64,000 nt of DNA from an uncultured Eubacteriales bacterium (GCA_934486825.1 CAKSQF010000009.1:1-64000); one strand, 5' to 3'. Positions 34,190 to 42,693 are shown, counted from the stretch's first letter. The notes: generated by a model not told the origin, from the letters alone. Translations and numbers: made by a program.

Positions 34190-35554
34190 TTACTGCATAG
34201 ACATCTCCGCATTCCTCTTTTCTTCAATCTCCCGGCGCTGGCGTTTGTCAATGGTCGGGAGTTTTTTCGCATCGTCCCCGAGGATTTTGTCCCGAAAGGT
34301 ATTCGCAAGGCTTTTGAGAAGCCCTGTGACTGTTGTCGCGCGGACGGAGTTTGTCTGATGATGCGGTGCAGTTTTTTTCTCCGAACCATGATGTGAGGTC
34401 GTGTCGCTGTCCGTTTGTGACTCTTGCTTTTGTTCTCCCGACTGACTCATCCGCATCGCTTCCCGTATGATATCGTTCTTGATGGATTTGAATTCTTTGT
34501 TTTGCGACAGCGGAATTTTCGGCGGCATCTCGGAGGTATAGGTACGCAGGGCTTCATACTTTTTCTCATACCAAAGGTCATAGAGCTTTGCAATATTCTC
34601 ATCTTCGGCAAGCAGATCGACGATTTCGTCAATCAGATCCTTTATATCCCGTTTAAGATAACCGTATACCTTCTTGCCTTTTGTGCGTGAGAGACGGAGA
34701 GAAAGCTCTGCGAGCCTGGCTTCAATTTCGGGATGCGTGTTCGGATTTTCTGCCATGTCTGCGAGTATTTTTTCAAGGAGCGTGTGCCAATCTTTTTTCA
34801 GCTCGTTCCTTTTTTCTGTCTGCTCACGAAAAATATGTTGCAGGTCATCCCGAAAAATATGATTGCCGAGTGCAGAACGCATCTGTTCCACACCGTTTTT
34901 TGAGAGATATCCGACCTTCGGATCATCGGTGTAGGCGATGACATGAATGTGCGGGTGGTGCGATTCATTATGAAAAGCACTGTACCATTTCAGGTCTTCC
35001 AGGGGAATCCGCAGTGCATCAGCCAGCTCCTGCGTGTGAGAACGAAGGAGCATCTGCCATGCACGGACGTTGTTATACCCGAGCCGTTCAGCGTCCTCGC
35101 GGCGCAGAGAGACAATCATCGTCCACACGTTTCCTTCGTGCGTATTGAGATCCGCCGCAACCTCTGAGAGAACAATCTCGCCGTCCTCATCGGAAAATAG
35201 TCCGTGTGAGCCGACTTTTTCCGCACGGGGACGGGTGGCAATGTAGTCGGCATAGGTTTTCTGACGCATGGCGGAGTGTGCGTTGTCCTCAATGGCGCGT
35301 GAGATGAATTCCGAAGCGTTTCCGACTGTCGGGTGCTGTTTGTAATCATCGTACTCCAGCATTTCCGCACTGTCGGGATAGTCCCGCAGGATTTTTGCAA
35401 TCAGCTGCTTCTGATTATAGGACACGGGCGCATACTTTTTGGAATCGTCGCATCGTTCCACACCATCGCGGAGCGCAATATATTTTGCGTACCCGCCGAT
35501 CTTTTTTCGTCCGCCGGGCTTATAATAACGGAACTTGGTTACGAGTTTTGCCAT
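34190..35554 (-). CDS. MobP3-type relaxase
   Basis: HUH relaxase of 454 residues. KPGGRKKIGGYAKYIALRDGVE at the N-terminus is the family start, and HHPHIHVIAY near residues 199-208 carries the metal-binding histidines. The C-terminal third is charged and probably helical. It nicks oriT and leads the strand into the recipient. It overlaps the ribbon-helix-helix gene by 16 bases, as expected for a relaxosome pair. No coupling protein or mating-channel genes are present, so transfer would need a helper. The MobP3 name rests on the overall pattern. Confidence 0.85.
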   Translation of the reverse strand: MAKLVTKFRYYKPGGRKKIGGYAKYIALRDGVERCDDSKKYAPVSYNQKQLIAKILRDYPDSAEMLEYDDYKQHPTVGNASEFISRAIEDNAHSAMRQKTYADYIATRPRAEKVGSHGLFSDEDGEIVLSEVAADLNTHEGNVWTMIVSLRREDAERLGYNNVRAWQMLLRSHTQELADALRIPLEDLKWYSAFHNESHHPHIHVIAYTDDPKVGYLSKNGVEQMRSALGNHIFRDDLQHIFREQTEKRNELKKDWHTLLEKILADMAENPNTHPEIEARLAELSLRLSRTKGKKVYGYLKRDIKDLIDEIVDLLAEDENIAKLYDLWYEKKYEALRTYTSEMPPKIPLSQNKEFKSIKNDIIREAMRMSQSGEQKQESQTDSDTTSHHGSEKKTAPHHQTNSVRATTVTGLLKSLANTFRDKILGDDAKKLPTIDKRQRREIEEKRNAEMSMQ

Positions 35555-35958
35555 CGGATTGCATCGTCAAGACGGATGGTTCCGTTGATTCGCTTGACCT
35601 GTTCTTCACAGCTCTCGCGCAGTTTTCGGACATCCTCACCCGAGAAACCGTTCGATGCGGCGATGACATTCATCAGCACCGCAAGCTCCACTGCCACACG
35701 GTACAGCTGAGTGCATTGGCGATTTTCGCTGTCCCGTATGATATTTTTCAGCGTGGAGATGACGATTCTCGGCAGGTAGCTTGGGTTATGTTCGCTTGCC
35801 ACATAGCCGGAATAGAATTCAATTGCCCGTCTGACATACTCGGACACGCTGCCGCAGTTGTCTGCTTCGTACCACTTTTTTGCCATGTCGATGGTGGCTT
35901 CGGGAATGTAGATTGAGAATCGCTTTTTGCCGTTGCCGGCACTTTTGTCGTTTTCCAT
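35539..35958 (-). CDS. Ribbon-helix-helix relaxosome accessory protein
   Basis: 139 residues. RFSIYIPEATIDMAKKWYEADNCGSVSEYVRRAIEFY at residues 13-49 fits a ribbon-helix-helix DNA-binding domain. The rest is helical and may contact the relaxase. The gene overlaps the relaxase gene and is preceded by the repeat-rich region proposed as oriT, which this protein probably binds. Confidence 0.75.
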   Translation of the reverse strand: MENDKSAGNGKKRFSIYIPEATIDMAKKWYEADNCGSVSEYVRRAIEFYSGYVASEHNPSYLPRIVISTLKNIIRDSENRQCTQLYRVAVELAVLMNVIAASNGFSGEDVRKLRESCEEQVKRINGTIRLDDAIRWQNS

Positions 35959-36355
35959 CGTCCATTGCTCCTTTCTTTGTTTTCTGTCTTTGACACACGG
36001 GTATTATGGCGTAAGCATTAGAAGGATTTCACTGTCTGACACACTGTTTTGCGGTCAAATCGCTCTTTTGACACACTGCTGCTTCTTTACCGATAGGCGC
36101 GGAAAAGTGAGCAAATGCGGTCAAAACGCGAGGAAATGCGGTCGGCTCTGCCGTCCGCTGTGAATCCGGCAGGGCGTTTGACGCACTGCCTTTCTCCCGC
36201 TTGAAAATCGACCCTCGCAAATACCCGCTGAACCCCTCAATATAACCATCGGAACTCCCGTAAATACCTGCGTGCCAAAGAGACGGAAGGCGACAACAGT
36301 GAGCGATCCCGGCACGAGGCTCACACGCTCGCAAGAACCGCCCACAATCGTCGTA
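35959..36355. other. Gene-free repeat region, candidate oriT
   Basis: About 400 bases with no convincing gene, upstream of the relaxosome genes. TGACACACTG recurs at 36037 and 36069, with variants TGACACACGG at 35991 and TGACGCACTG at 36179. AAATGCGGTC is repeated at about 36115 and 36134, and an inverted repeat GTGAGC-N14-GCTCAC spans 36299-36324. Repeats and inverted repeats beside mob genes are typical of an origin of transfer. The nick site is not identified. Confidence 0.5.
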
Positions 36356-36634
36356 TCAGCTGTCGATCGGGTGTTTTCCCGCATCCTCACCGGAAGCTGC
36401 ACAACCGCCTGAAACGGCGGGCTTCGGCTTCGTTGTATTCTTCGGTTTTCCCGTGTCGGTGGGAGACCGCTTATCTATATACTCCCGCACCTTCAGCGGG
36501 ACGGTCTTCCGATACAGACCGTCGACAAGTTCGCCGATGACTGCTTCCGCCGTCTGATCCTTCTGCGAGAGAAAGATTTTCAGGGCTTCGAGCTTTTCGT
36601 CATCAAACGGAATCTGAATGGATACCTGTTTCAT
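36356..36634 (-). CDS. Small DUF6103-like protein of the mobile element
   Basis: 92 residues: an N-terminal domain (KQVSIQIPFDDEKLEALKIFLSQKD, LVDGLYRKTVPLKVREYID) and a disordered Lys/Pro/Thr-rich tail. The pattern resembles DUF6103 proteins found next to DUF6329 genes on Clostridial elements, possibly a ribbon-helix-helix relative. The start codon overlaps the stop of the upstream gene (TAATG), whose last codons contain the GGGAGG ribosome site. Function unknown. Confidence 0.65.
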   Translation of the reverse strand: MKQVSIQIPFDDEKLEALKIFLSQKDQTAEAVIGELVDGLYRKTVPLKVREYIDKRSPTDTGKPKNTTKPKPAVSGGCAASGEDAGKHPIDS

Positions 36635-37521
36635 TATGCCTGTCCTCCCATCGTCGGAGCTTCGGTATTTTCAGACGGTTCATTGAACCATTTTGACCAC
36701 TGTTCCTCACTGCAGTACCCGGCAAGCGCGAAGGAGAAATCCCGGAGACGGTCTGCCGGGCATCCCGATACTTCGATCTGTGTCCCATACGCACCGTCAT
36801 AGATACGCTCGACCTTTGCGGCAAGTACATCCGACCAGTCCCGCCTGCCTTCGTCGGTCAGTGTATTCCGATTCAGCTCTGCGATGGTGGCAACCTCGTG
36901 TTCTTCGTCGGCATCCAGCAGATGCACATCTTCGAGGTTGCAACCCATGAGAGAGAAAATGGTCAGAAGCTTTTCGGATGCAGACGCATCCTCCGGTGCA
37001 TTTTGCAGGTACTCCGAAATCTCGAAGCAGTCCTCGGTGGCAATGACCGCGCCGACTTCCTCCTGCGCTTCCAGCTCTCCGAGAAGCATTTCACCAATGC
37101 CGTTGGTGGGAGAGACGGTCAGATCGAAATGTTCCTTGATGTCGTCAAACCCAATCACCCAGGAGCCATTCTCGGTTTCACCGAACCTGCCCTTGATCAT
37201 AAGCTCGGCAACACGGTGAATCTCATCCCGAAGGATTTGCCGTGCCTTCGGCAGGTAGGCGGAATATCTGGCATAGAAGGAACCTTCGGAACAGACAAGG
37301 ATTCCGTCATCCTCGCCCTCGCCGAGGACAAGAAGACAGTGTTTTCTTTCACCGTCATCATAGGTTTCTTTTGCATAGTCGGCGATGAAATCATAATCGT
37401 CCAGGAGCCGTTCGCTGAACCAAGCGAACTGTTCTTGATTGAGTGTCACCACTCCGACAATGTCGGCATCGGTAACTTGGGGCGCGCTTGCTTTGCGCTC
37501 AAATCTTGCTTTGAAATTCAT
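36634..37521 (-). CDS. DUF6329-like mobile-element protein
   Basis: 295 residues, acidic, no membrane segment. The N-terminal part (VTDADIVGVVTLNQEQFAWF, KHCLLVLGEGEDDGILVCSEGS, YSAYLPKARQIL) resembles the DUF6329 proteins of Clostridial integrative elements. The remainder is unlike anything I recognise. It ends in TMGGQA, where the bases double as the ribosome site of the next gene. Its place in a row of co-directional accessory genes suggests a role in establishment or regulation of the element; unproven. Confidence 0.6.
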   Translation of the reverse strand: MNFKARFERKASAPQVTDADIVGVVTLNQEQFAWFSERLLDDYDFIADYAKETYDDGERKHCLLVLGEGEDDGILVCSEGSFYARYSAYLPKARQILRDEIHRVAELMIKGRFGETENGSWVIGFDDIKEHFDLTVSPTNGIGEMLLGELEAQEEVGAVIATEDCFEISEYLQNAPEDASASEKLLTIFSLMGCNLEDVHLLDADEEHEVATIAELNRNTLTDEGRRDWSDVLAAKVERIYDGAYGTQIEVSGCPADRLRDFSFALAGYCSEEQWSKWFNEPSENTEAPTMGGQA

Positions 37522-37523
37522 GT

Positions 37524-38120
37524 TTATCCTCCGTACAGATTATTGAATTGTTGTTTTTCCTCATCCGAGAAGGAAACGCCGAAAGCAGAAGAGATCAGAT
37601 CCCATAGGCTTTGCTCCTCGCTCTGCAAGAGGAAGCAATCCGCATACCGCTGATAGAAGTCTTCCTCGGTTTCCTTTCCGGTCAGGCATGAGATGAAAAT
37701 GGTTTTTGCTTTTGAGATATCCGCAGCACCGAGACCGTTCTCGGCAAACACGGTTTGAATGGTAGCAAGTTCGGAATCATACTGTTCCATTGCCGCTCTT
37801 TGCTCGGCGGGAATATACTCATAAACGACATTGTAGTCGATAACCTCTGCAGCACCGCCACCTGCCATCCAGCCGAACAGTCCGTACACGGCAATCACGG
37901 GGAGCAGGACAATGAACAGCACAATACCGATCACATAACCGAGGAACTTCCGTCCGTTTTTATCTCCGGCAAGGATCGCAAGCACCTTCTTTGCGACCTT
38001 TGCCACTACTGCGCCTATAGGTCGCCGATACGGAGTTATTGCCCGTGCGGGTTTCACTTTCGTGATCTGCCCAATTGATTCTTGCAACAAGTGTCTGTGT
38101 GCCGAGGCTCGCGCCGACAT
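37524..38120 (-). CDS. Membrane-anchored conjugation-type protein, probably truncated
   Basis: 198 residues. A basic N-terminus (KVKPARAITPYRRPIGAVVAKVAKKVLAILAGDKNGRKFLG) leads into one membrane helix (YVIGIVLFIVLLPVIAVYGLFGWMAGGG) and an outer domain (SKAKTIFISCLTGKETEEDFYQRYADCF, LISSAFGVSFSDEEKQQFNNLY). This looks like the front part of the long peptidoglycan-hydrolase-type proteins of integrative elements, with the hydrolase domain absent. The first 20 or so codons overlap the methyltransferase frame and may not be native; a GTG at the K-V-K-P stretch could be the true start. Confidence 0.55.
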   Translation of the reverse strand: MSARASAHRHLLQESIGQITKVKPARAITPYRRPIGAVVAKVAKKVLAILAGDKNGRKFLGYVIGIVLFIVLLPVIAVYGLFGWMAGGGAAEVIDYNVVYEYIPAEQRAAMEQYDSELATIQTVFAENGLGAADISKAKTIFISCLTGKETEEDFYQRYADCFLLQSEEQSLWDLISSAFGVSFSDEEKQQFNNLYGG

Positions 38121-39202
38121 TCAGCGTAAACACGATATTCTGCACACCATACGACATTGGTGGTAACCGAGTTGCCCGCCATTTTGTAAAGCTGGGAGTC
38201 GCTGATCCCGTTGTCGGCAAGAGTCTGAAACTGATTGTCGGCAAAGCCCTGCAAGCGGAAGCATTCTATCGGCATCAGCCGTCGGATGATTCCGTTCAGA
38301 AGAATAACGCCGTGTACATCCTGTGTCGTCAGCGCATACATCGGCTCATCGGGACCTTTGAACCGTCTGCCGCATTGCCTGACTTTGAGTCTTTCCGGTG
38401 TCAGGATGGCTCTTGCGCCGGTGATGAGAACGCCGGAATGCTCGCCTTTGCGATTGCTTATACCCGCATCCTGTCTTGCGGTGATACATCGGGCGAGAGG
38501 TGTGAGCTTCGGGTTTTCGTTCATATCGATAAGATACAGCCCGGTCTTCGCCCCTTGTCCGCCTCCCTGACTCATTAAACATACGGCGGCTCCATCGGGG
38601 GAATATACACGCTGACCTTGGCGTCCGGGAATAAGCTGCTTAAGATTTGAATATGTGCTTTCTCGGACAGGATATATTTTGCCGGACAGTCTGCTATCAA
38701 GATATCCGACAATGTACACTCGCTTCCGGTCTTGGGGGACACCGAAGTTTGCGCTGTTAACAACACACCATTCAAGAGAATACCCCAGTTGCCCAAGCGC
38801 GGTGAGGATAGCGAGGAAAGTTTGCCCCCCTTCGTGAGTGAGTAGCCCCGGCACGTTCTCAAGCAGAAGATACTTAGGGTGCCGGGCTTCAGCCAATCGG
38901 CAGATTTCATGAAATAGTGTGCCTCTTTCGTCAGCAAATCCAAGTCGTTGCCCTGCGACAGAAAAAGGCTGACAAGGGAAGCCGCCGCAGATAAGGTCGA
39001 AGTCGGGCAGGTCTGTGGGGTTGATGTTTCTTGCGTCATCGCAAAAGTATTCTCCTTCCGTTCCGTATAGTAACCGATAGGCTTTCTGCGCGTGTTTGTC
39101 TTTTTCGCACCAGCCGACCGGCATAAAAAAATCGCCGGCATTTGTGAGTCCCGTGCGGAACCCGCCTATGCCGGCGAACATATCCAGATATTTGATTTTC
39201 AA
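38054..39202 (-). CDS. DNA (cytosine-5) methyltransferase
   Basis: 382 residues with the 5-methylcytosine motifs in order: I DMFAGIGGFRTGL (7-19), IV GGFPCQPFSVAGQRLGF with the catalytic Cys77, VI LLLENVPGL, VIII QDRKRVYIVGY, a target-recognition region at about 180-300, IX RRLMPIECFRLQGF, and X YKMAGNSVTTNVV. After motif X the C-terminus runs about 30 residues in an atypical basic, Cys/Arg-rich tail that overlaps the next gene by 67 bases, which suggests a frameshift or fusion at the end. No restriction enzyme is next to it, so it is an orphan methylase that may shield the element on entry. Confidence 0.9.
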   Translation of the reverse strand: MKIKYLDMFAGIGGFRTGLTNAGDFFMPVGWCEKDKHAQKAYRLLYGTEGEYFCDDARNINPTDLPDFDLICGGFPCQPFSVAGQRLGFADERGTLFHEICRLAEARHPKYLLLENVPGLLTHEGGQTFLAILTALGQLGYSLEWCVVNSANFGVPQDRKRVYIVGYLDSRLSGKIYPVRESTYSNLKQLIPGRQGQRVYSPDGAAVCLMSQGGGQGAKTGLYLIDMNENPKLTPLARCITARQDAGISNRKGEHSGVLITGARAILTPERLKVRQCGRRFKGPDEPMYALTTQDVHGVILLNGIIRRLMPIECFRLQGFADNQFQTLADNGISDSQLYKMAGNSVTTNVVWCAEYRVYAECRREPRHTDTCCKNQLGRSRK

Positions 39203-39213
39203 ATGATTTTACA

Positions 39214-39597
39214 TCACATACCTCCCATTCCGAAATCCTCTGAGAAGGTGAGGACATAATCGGAGGCTGCATCGCGCAAGGCGTTCCAGTCTTTTGTCTG
39301 CGGAGGCGGACCGTACCATTCGTGTTTCCCGCTGTCGCACCAGATATGGGGAGTCTGACCGCGTGAATTCCGGGAGAAGTAATCCCCGAAGCGGAGGAGA
39401 GTTTTATCAATGACGCCGTCCGCACGGTTGATAACCGACATCTGCAGTGCGACATATTCTTCATGGACGCCCTGCGTGACGAATTCCGCTTTGACGAGAT
39501 TTCCGTCATCTGCGGGAATGAAGCAGCATCGTCCGATGAATCGGGCATCCTCCGTGTCCCCGAACAGCCGCCTCAGTTGGCTCTCAAAAAAGTTCAT
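39214..39597 (-). CDS. Hypothetical mobile-element protein
   Basis: 127 residues with no recognised domain. MNFFESQLRRLFGDTEDARFIGRCCF begins it, LQMSVINRADGVIDKTLLRFGDYF and PHIWCDSGKHEWYG are conserved-looking stretches, and FGMGGM ends it. I remember similar proteins on Clostridial integrative elements, always without a function. It lies 11 bases ahead of the methyltransferase gene, and its last codons contain GGGAGG for that gene. Confidence 0.6.
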   Translation of the reverse strand: MNFFESQLRRLFGDTEDARFIGRCCFIPADDGNLVKAEFVTQGVHEEYVALQMSVINRADGVIDKTLLRFGDYFSRNSRGQTPHIWCDSGKHEWYGPPPQTKDWNALRDAASDYVLTFSEDFGMGGM

Positions 39598-39680
39598 GTG
39601 ATTTTCCTTTCTTTCTGAATTTGTAGATTCCGGTTTGTTTCAGTTGCACATGGCAACCACCTCCTTCAGGGTATAGAAAA

Positions 39681-39711
39681 AGCCCCTTGATCCTTTTTGA
39701 ATCAAGGGGCT
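39681..39711 (-). terminator. Intrinsic terminator after the DUF6809-like gene
   Basis: AGCCCCTTGAT and ATCAAGGGGCT form a perfect 11-base stem, with a U-tract on the minus strand. Confidence 0.8.
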
Positions 39712-39719
39712 GTATGGCG

Positions 39720-39998
39720 TTATTCATTTGTCTTGTCCGCAAGCGCGGCGCACGCCAACCGCAGGGCGATTCTGAATCCCGAGGCAAAGGCTTCGCGCTC
39801 GGATACGGAGTTCATTTCAAGCGTGGTATCGCAATATTTTTCGAGTTTTTCTTTCTGTTCCTCCGATAGGCTTTCAAGCAGCTCTGTTTTGTTGCGGGCT
39901 TGCAGGTGCTGCAGTTCCTTATAGTGTGGATTGTTGTCGACCAGTGTGTCCTGTGGGTTTATTTCGCCGTTCCATAGTTCTTCGATAATGTTTTTCAT
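39720..39998 (-). CDS. DUF6809-like small protein
   Basis: 92 residues: MKNIIEELWNGEINPQDTL at the start, a charged helical middle (LLESLSEEQKEKLEKYCDTTLEM) and EREAFASGFRIALRLACAAL at the end. This layout matches the DUF6809 family, common on Clostridial mobile elements and of unknown role. ATG 39998 follows AAGGAGG; the longer frame reaching 40154 crosses a terminator and is not coding. Confidence 0.7.
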   Translation of the reverse strand: MKNIIEELWNGEINPQDTLVDNNPHYKELQHLQARNKTELLESLSEEQKEKLEKYCDTTLEMNSVSEREAFASGFRIALRLACAALADKTNE

Positions 39999-40071
39999 TT
40001 TATCGCCTCCTTGCAACCACACACAATACCATGCAGGAGGCAACAAGTCCAGAAAACTTTCTGATAACAAA

Positions 40072-40101
40072 AGCCACCCGAATTTTTTCGGTCGGGTGGC
40101 T
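40072..40101 (-). terminator. Terminator of the cargo operon
   Basis: AGCCACCCGA and TCGGGTGGCT, followed by U's on the minus strand, 60 bases after the esterase gene. Confidence 0.75.
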
Positions 40102-40159
40102 GTGCGCTTATGATGATAGTTTGAGGAAAAGGTATTTATCAAAATTCGGCGCATTGTGG

Positions 40160-41086
40160 TTAAGGTTTGAAATACCTATCGGCATATTCCAATGATTTAT
40201 CAAGAAAGAGTTGGAGCTTGTCCAAATCATTATACATTCCGTGATTGGATTTCGGAAATTCGATATAATCATACGGCACCTGATATTTATCGTAAGCATT
40301 TATCAGATAACACTTTTGACTCAGCGGCACGCAGTGATCAATCAATCCGTAGCCGATCAATGACGGAACGGAGTCAGCAGATACAATGCATGCAGGGGAG
40401 ATTTTCTGAATTTCCCGACTGTAATCCGTCATCGTCTTTCCCGTCATCATTGCGCAAAACTCATCTTCGGTTTTGAGTTTGTCCACGCGCATCAGTAACG
40501 ACCATTCGGACGGTTCAAAATAAGTAGGAGCCGCCAACTGAAAAACAAATTTGACAGGAATTTCGGAATTCCCGTTATATGCAAGGTTCATTGCCAGCGT
40601 TCCGCCGGCAGACACACCGCACGGAGCCATACCGGCAATGCGGTATCCCAGCGCTTCGGCTTGCTCTTTAATTGCTTTGACAGCCGATTCTATTTCACTG
40701 TTCATCAGATAAATAGATGCTTCCTGCCCGTGCGCCTGCAAAGTATAATCTACCGTTGCCGTAATATATCCTTTTGTCGCATAATATTTACACCATGCAT
40801 CTCCGTCTTCTTTTGCTCCGGAGTTAAAGCTTCCTCCGTGGATAAAGAGGATCAGGTACTGATTTTGACTCTCATCTAATCCTGACGGAATGTATAAATC
40901 ATATTTATGACCGTTCGTATTCTCGTATTCCTGATTTGCATAAACGGTTCCGACCGAGTCGTTCCATTTAACACGAATCAATCGTTCCGGAGCGCCGCCG
41001 AGCAAGGCAATTCGAACAAGCGCGCTTCCAACAAATACTATCACAAAAACAGCGATATACAGTACGACCTTCGTTCTTTTTTTCAT
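40160..41086 (-). CDS. Membrane-anchored alpha/beta hydrolase (esterase-like)
   Basis: 308 residues. An N-terminal helix (VVLYIAVFVIVFVGSALVRI) anchors it, and the rest is an alpha/beta hydrolase facing outward: oxyanion loop LFIHGGSFNSG, nucleophile elbow GVSAGGT, and acid and histidine in GLIDHCVP and SNHGMYND. This is the HSL/BD-FAE-like esterase type. Its start overlaps the stop of a 32-residue membrane protein (ATGA). It belongs to a cargo block of lipid-directed enzymes inside the mobile element. Confidence 0.82.
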   Translation of the reverse strand: MKKRTKVVLYIAVFVIVFVGSALVRIALLGGAPERLIRVKWNDSVGTVYANQEYENTNGHKYDLYIPSGLDESQNQYLILFIHGGSFNSGAKEDGDAWCKYYATKGYITATVDYTLQAHGQEASIYLMNSEIESAVKAIKEQAEALGYRIAGMAPCGVSAGGTLAMNLAYNGNSEIPVKFVFQLAAPTYFEPSEWSLLMRVDKLKTEDEFCAMMTGKTMTDYSREIQKISPACIVSADSVPSLIGYGLIDHCVPLSQKCYLINAYDKYQVPYDYIEFPKSNHGMYNDLDKLQLFLDKSLEYADRYFKP

Positions 41087-41181
41087 ATCAGATTATCCAG
41101 CAGCAGTTTCCCGCATACCGCTCCCAAAATAATTGCAACGGCGATAACAATCACCAAAGCAATGACATCCTTTTTCTTCAT
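41083..41181 (-). CDS. Small single-helix membrane protein (32 residues)
   Basis: A short frame behind a clear GGAGG site: KKKDV at the N-terminus, then a hydrophobic run (IALVIVIAVAIILGAVCGKL) and LLLDNLI. Positive charges at the start predict a helix with the N-terminus inside. Its stop codon overlaps the esterase start (ATGA), so translation is coupled. It may stabilise or regulate the esterase, or simply be a leader. I do not recognise a family. Confidence 0.6.
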   Translation of the reverse strand: MKKKDVIALVIVIAVAIILGAVCGKLLLDNLI

Positions 41182-41238
41182 ATATAACCTCCGCAACCGC
41201 CAATTTGTCGGTGTTCCGTTCTTTTTTTCGCTATCATT

Positions 41239-42093
41239 TTAATTTTTTGCTTTCATAAATGCAATCAGCCGCGCCAATTCTTTTTCTACGGTCTGTCTGC
41301 CGATTTCATAGCAGGCTTTCAACTTGGCGGGGTCTTTTTCCGCCCGCTTGACCGGGAGGGGTGAGTCGGGGCGGATGACGAAAAGCTCGCCGCGCTTTTC
41401 CTGCTTTGCGATCAGCTCCAGCTCCGCATTGTACATCAGGTGGCGATTCTCCAACGCCTTTATGAGATTCGGGTATTTCCGGTATTTCATACGGATCAGC
41501 GGCAGCATCCGGTTTTTCTCTTTCCGGTAGTTTTGCGGCTGTGTCAGAATGACCACATTTTTTGTGTATCCGATGCTTTCAAAATAGGCAACGGGGATCG
41601 AGTCGGATATCCCGCCGTCCAGCAGTTTCGCCCCGTCGATCTCTACGATCTGTGAAACCAACGGAAGTGAGGCGGATGCACGGATCCAATCAAAGCCGTG
41701 ATCGTTCCGCCCGGTGTATTCATGATAGACCGGCTTTCCGCTTTCGACATCCGTACAGGTAATATAGAACGGGGTCGGATCTTTTTCAAAAGCATCAAAA
41801 TCGAAAATGTCGAGTTTCAGGGGAACCTCACCGTAGCAGAAGTCCGTATTGAAAAGATTTCCCGTTTTTAAGAGAGACCCGATTCCGCAATAGCGTTTAT
41901 CATGGCAGTATTTTGCATTGTAACGGATTGCCCGCCCGATTTGCCCCGACTTATAATTGACGCCGAATGCCGCCCCTGCGGAAACTCCGACGATTCCGTC
42001 AAATCGGATTCCGTTTTCCATCATGACATCCATCACGCCCGCGCTGAATATTCCGCGCATGGCGCCGCCTTCCAATATCAAGCCTGTTTTCAT
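41239..42093 (-). CDS. Patatin-like phospholipase
   Basis: 284 residues, cytoplasmic. The glycine-rich oxyanion loop LEGGAMRGIFSAGV, nucleophile elbow GVSAGAAFG (Ser about 39) and the catalytic aspartate in DGGISDSIP show a Ser-Asp dyad hydrolase of the patatin family (RssA/YjjU-like), which cleaves acyl esters of phospholipids. It lies between the TIGR04076 gene and the small membrane protein in the cargo block. Confidence 0.9.
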   Translation of the reverse strand: MKTGLILEGGAMRGIFSAGVMDVMMENGIRFDGIVGVSAGAAFGVNYKSGQIGRAIRYNAKYCHDKRYCGIGSLLKTGNLFNTDFCYGEVPLKLDIFDFDAFEKDPTPFYITCTDVESGKPVYHEYTGRNDHGFDWIRASASLPLVSQIVEIDGAKLLDGGISDSIPVAYFESIGYTKNVVILTQPQNYRKEKNRMLPLIRMKYRKYPNLIKALENRHLMYNAELELIAKQEKRGELFVIRPDSPLPVKRAEKDPAKLKACYEIGRQTVEKELARLIAFMKAKN

Positions 42094-42194
42094 TTCTTTT
42101 CGCTTTCCTTTCCCGCTATCTGTGCCGTCAGAAGTACGATTTCTTCCGGTGTTTCCGGCATATATGGTGTTCGGTTAGACAAGCCGGAGATTTC

Positions 42195-42605
42195 TTACCC
42201 CGTATAAGCATCCTCTGCTGTATTCTTGAAATTCTGCTTTTCCAGCCATTGCTTTTCTTCTTCGTTTTCCGGGATGTCAATTCTTTCGATCTTGAAGATA
42301 ACGGGGCGTGTGCCGTCATTACAGCAGGCGATCATCATTCTGTCGTCATTTGTCCACTTGCGCATAATGGAGCCGCCCTGCAACGCCGCATAGACATATC
42401 GGCTGATGGCGTCCCATGCCTCTCCGCAGAATTTGCCGTTCATCAGACGGTAAAAATCATCCTGTTCCGGTGTTCTTTTCAAAATAAAGGTATCTCCCGC
42501 TTTGAAGCAGGGACACGGACCGGATTTCGGATCAGCCAGATATTTTTCCTGTAATCCCGGGAACACTTTTGTCTCCAATACCGTTATTCTGCATTCGTAG
42601 TTCAT
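42195..42605 (-). CDS. TIGR04076 family protein
   Basis: 136 residues. ECRITVLETKVF, PCPCFKAGDTFIL, GKFCGEAWDAISRYVYAALQGGSI and ACCNDGTRPVIFKIERID match the TIGR04076 pattern, including its conserved cysteines. The function of this family is unknown; the cysteines suggest metal binding. It is the first gene of the cargo block, behind GGAGG and the promoter at 42665-42693. Confidence 0.8.
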   Translation of the reverse strand: MNYECRITVLETKVFPGLQEKYLADPKSGPCPCFKAGDTFILKRTPEQDDFYRLMNGKFCGEAWDAISRYVYAALQGGSIMRKWTNDDRMMIACCNDGTRPVIFKIERIDIPENEEEKQWLEKQNFKNTAEDAYTG

Positions 42606-42664
42606 AAAAGCCTCCTGAGTCTATAATGTGTTGAGTTTATCAAACCCCGATTTGTCGATATCTT

Positions 42665-42693
42665 ATTATACCATAAATCTTCCCATTTTTCAA
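42665..42693 (-). promoter_or_regulatory. Promoter of the cargo operon
   Basis: TTGAAA (42693-42688), 17-base spacer, TATAAT (42670-42665), followed by a leader of about 55 bases. Confidence 0.8.

Noticed and set aside
35991..36188. TGACACACTG copies as a CRISPR array
   Set aside because: Copies are only ten bases, irregularly spaced and partly mutated, and no cas genes are present.
36029..36402. Two minus-strand frames in the oriT candidate region
   Set aside because: Low-complexity composition, no ribosome site, and overlap with the repeats and the end of the DUF6103-like gene.
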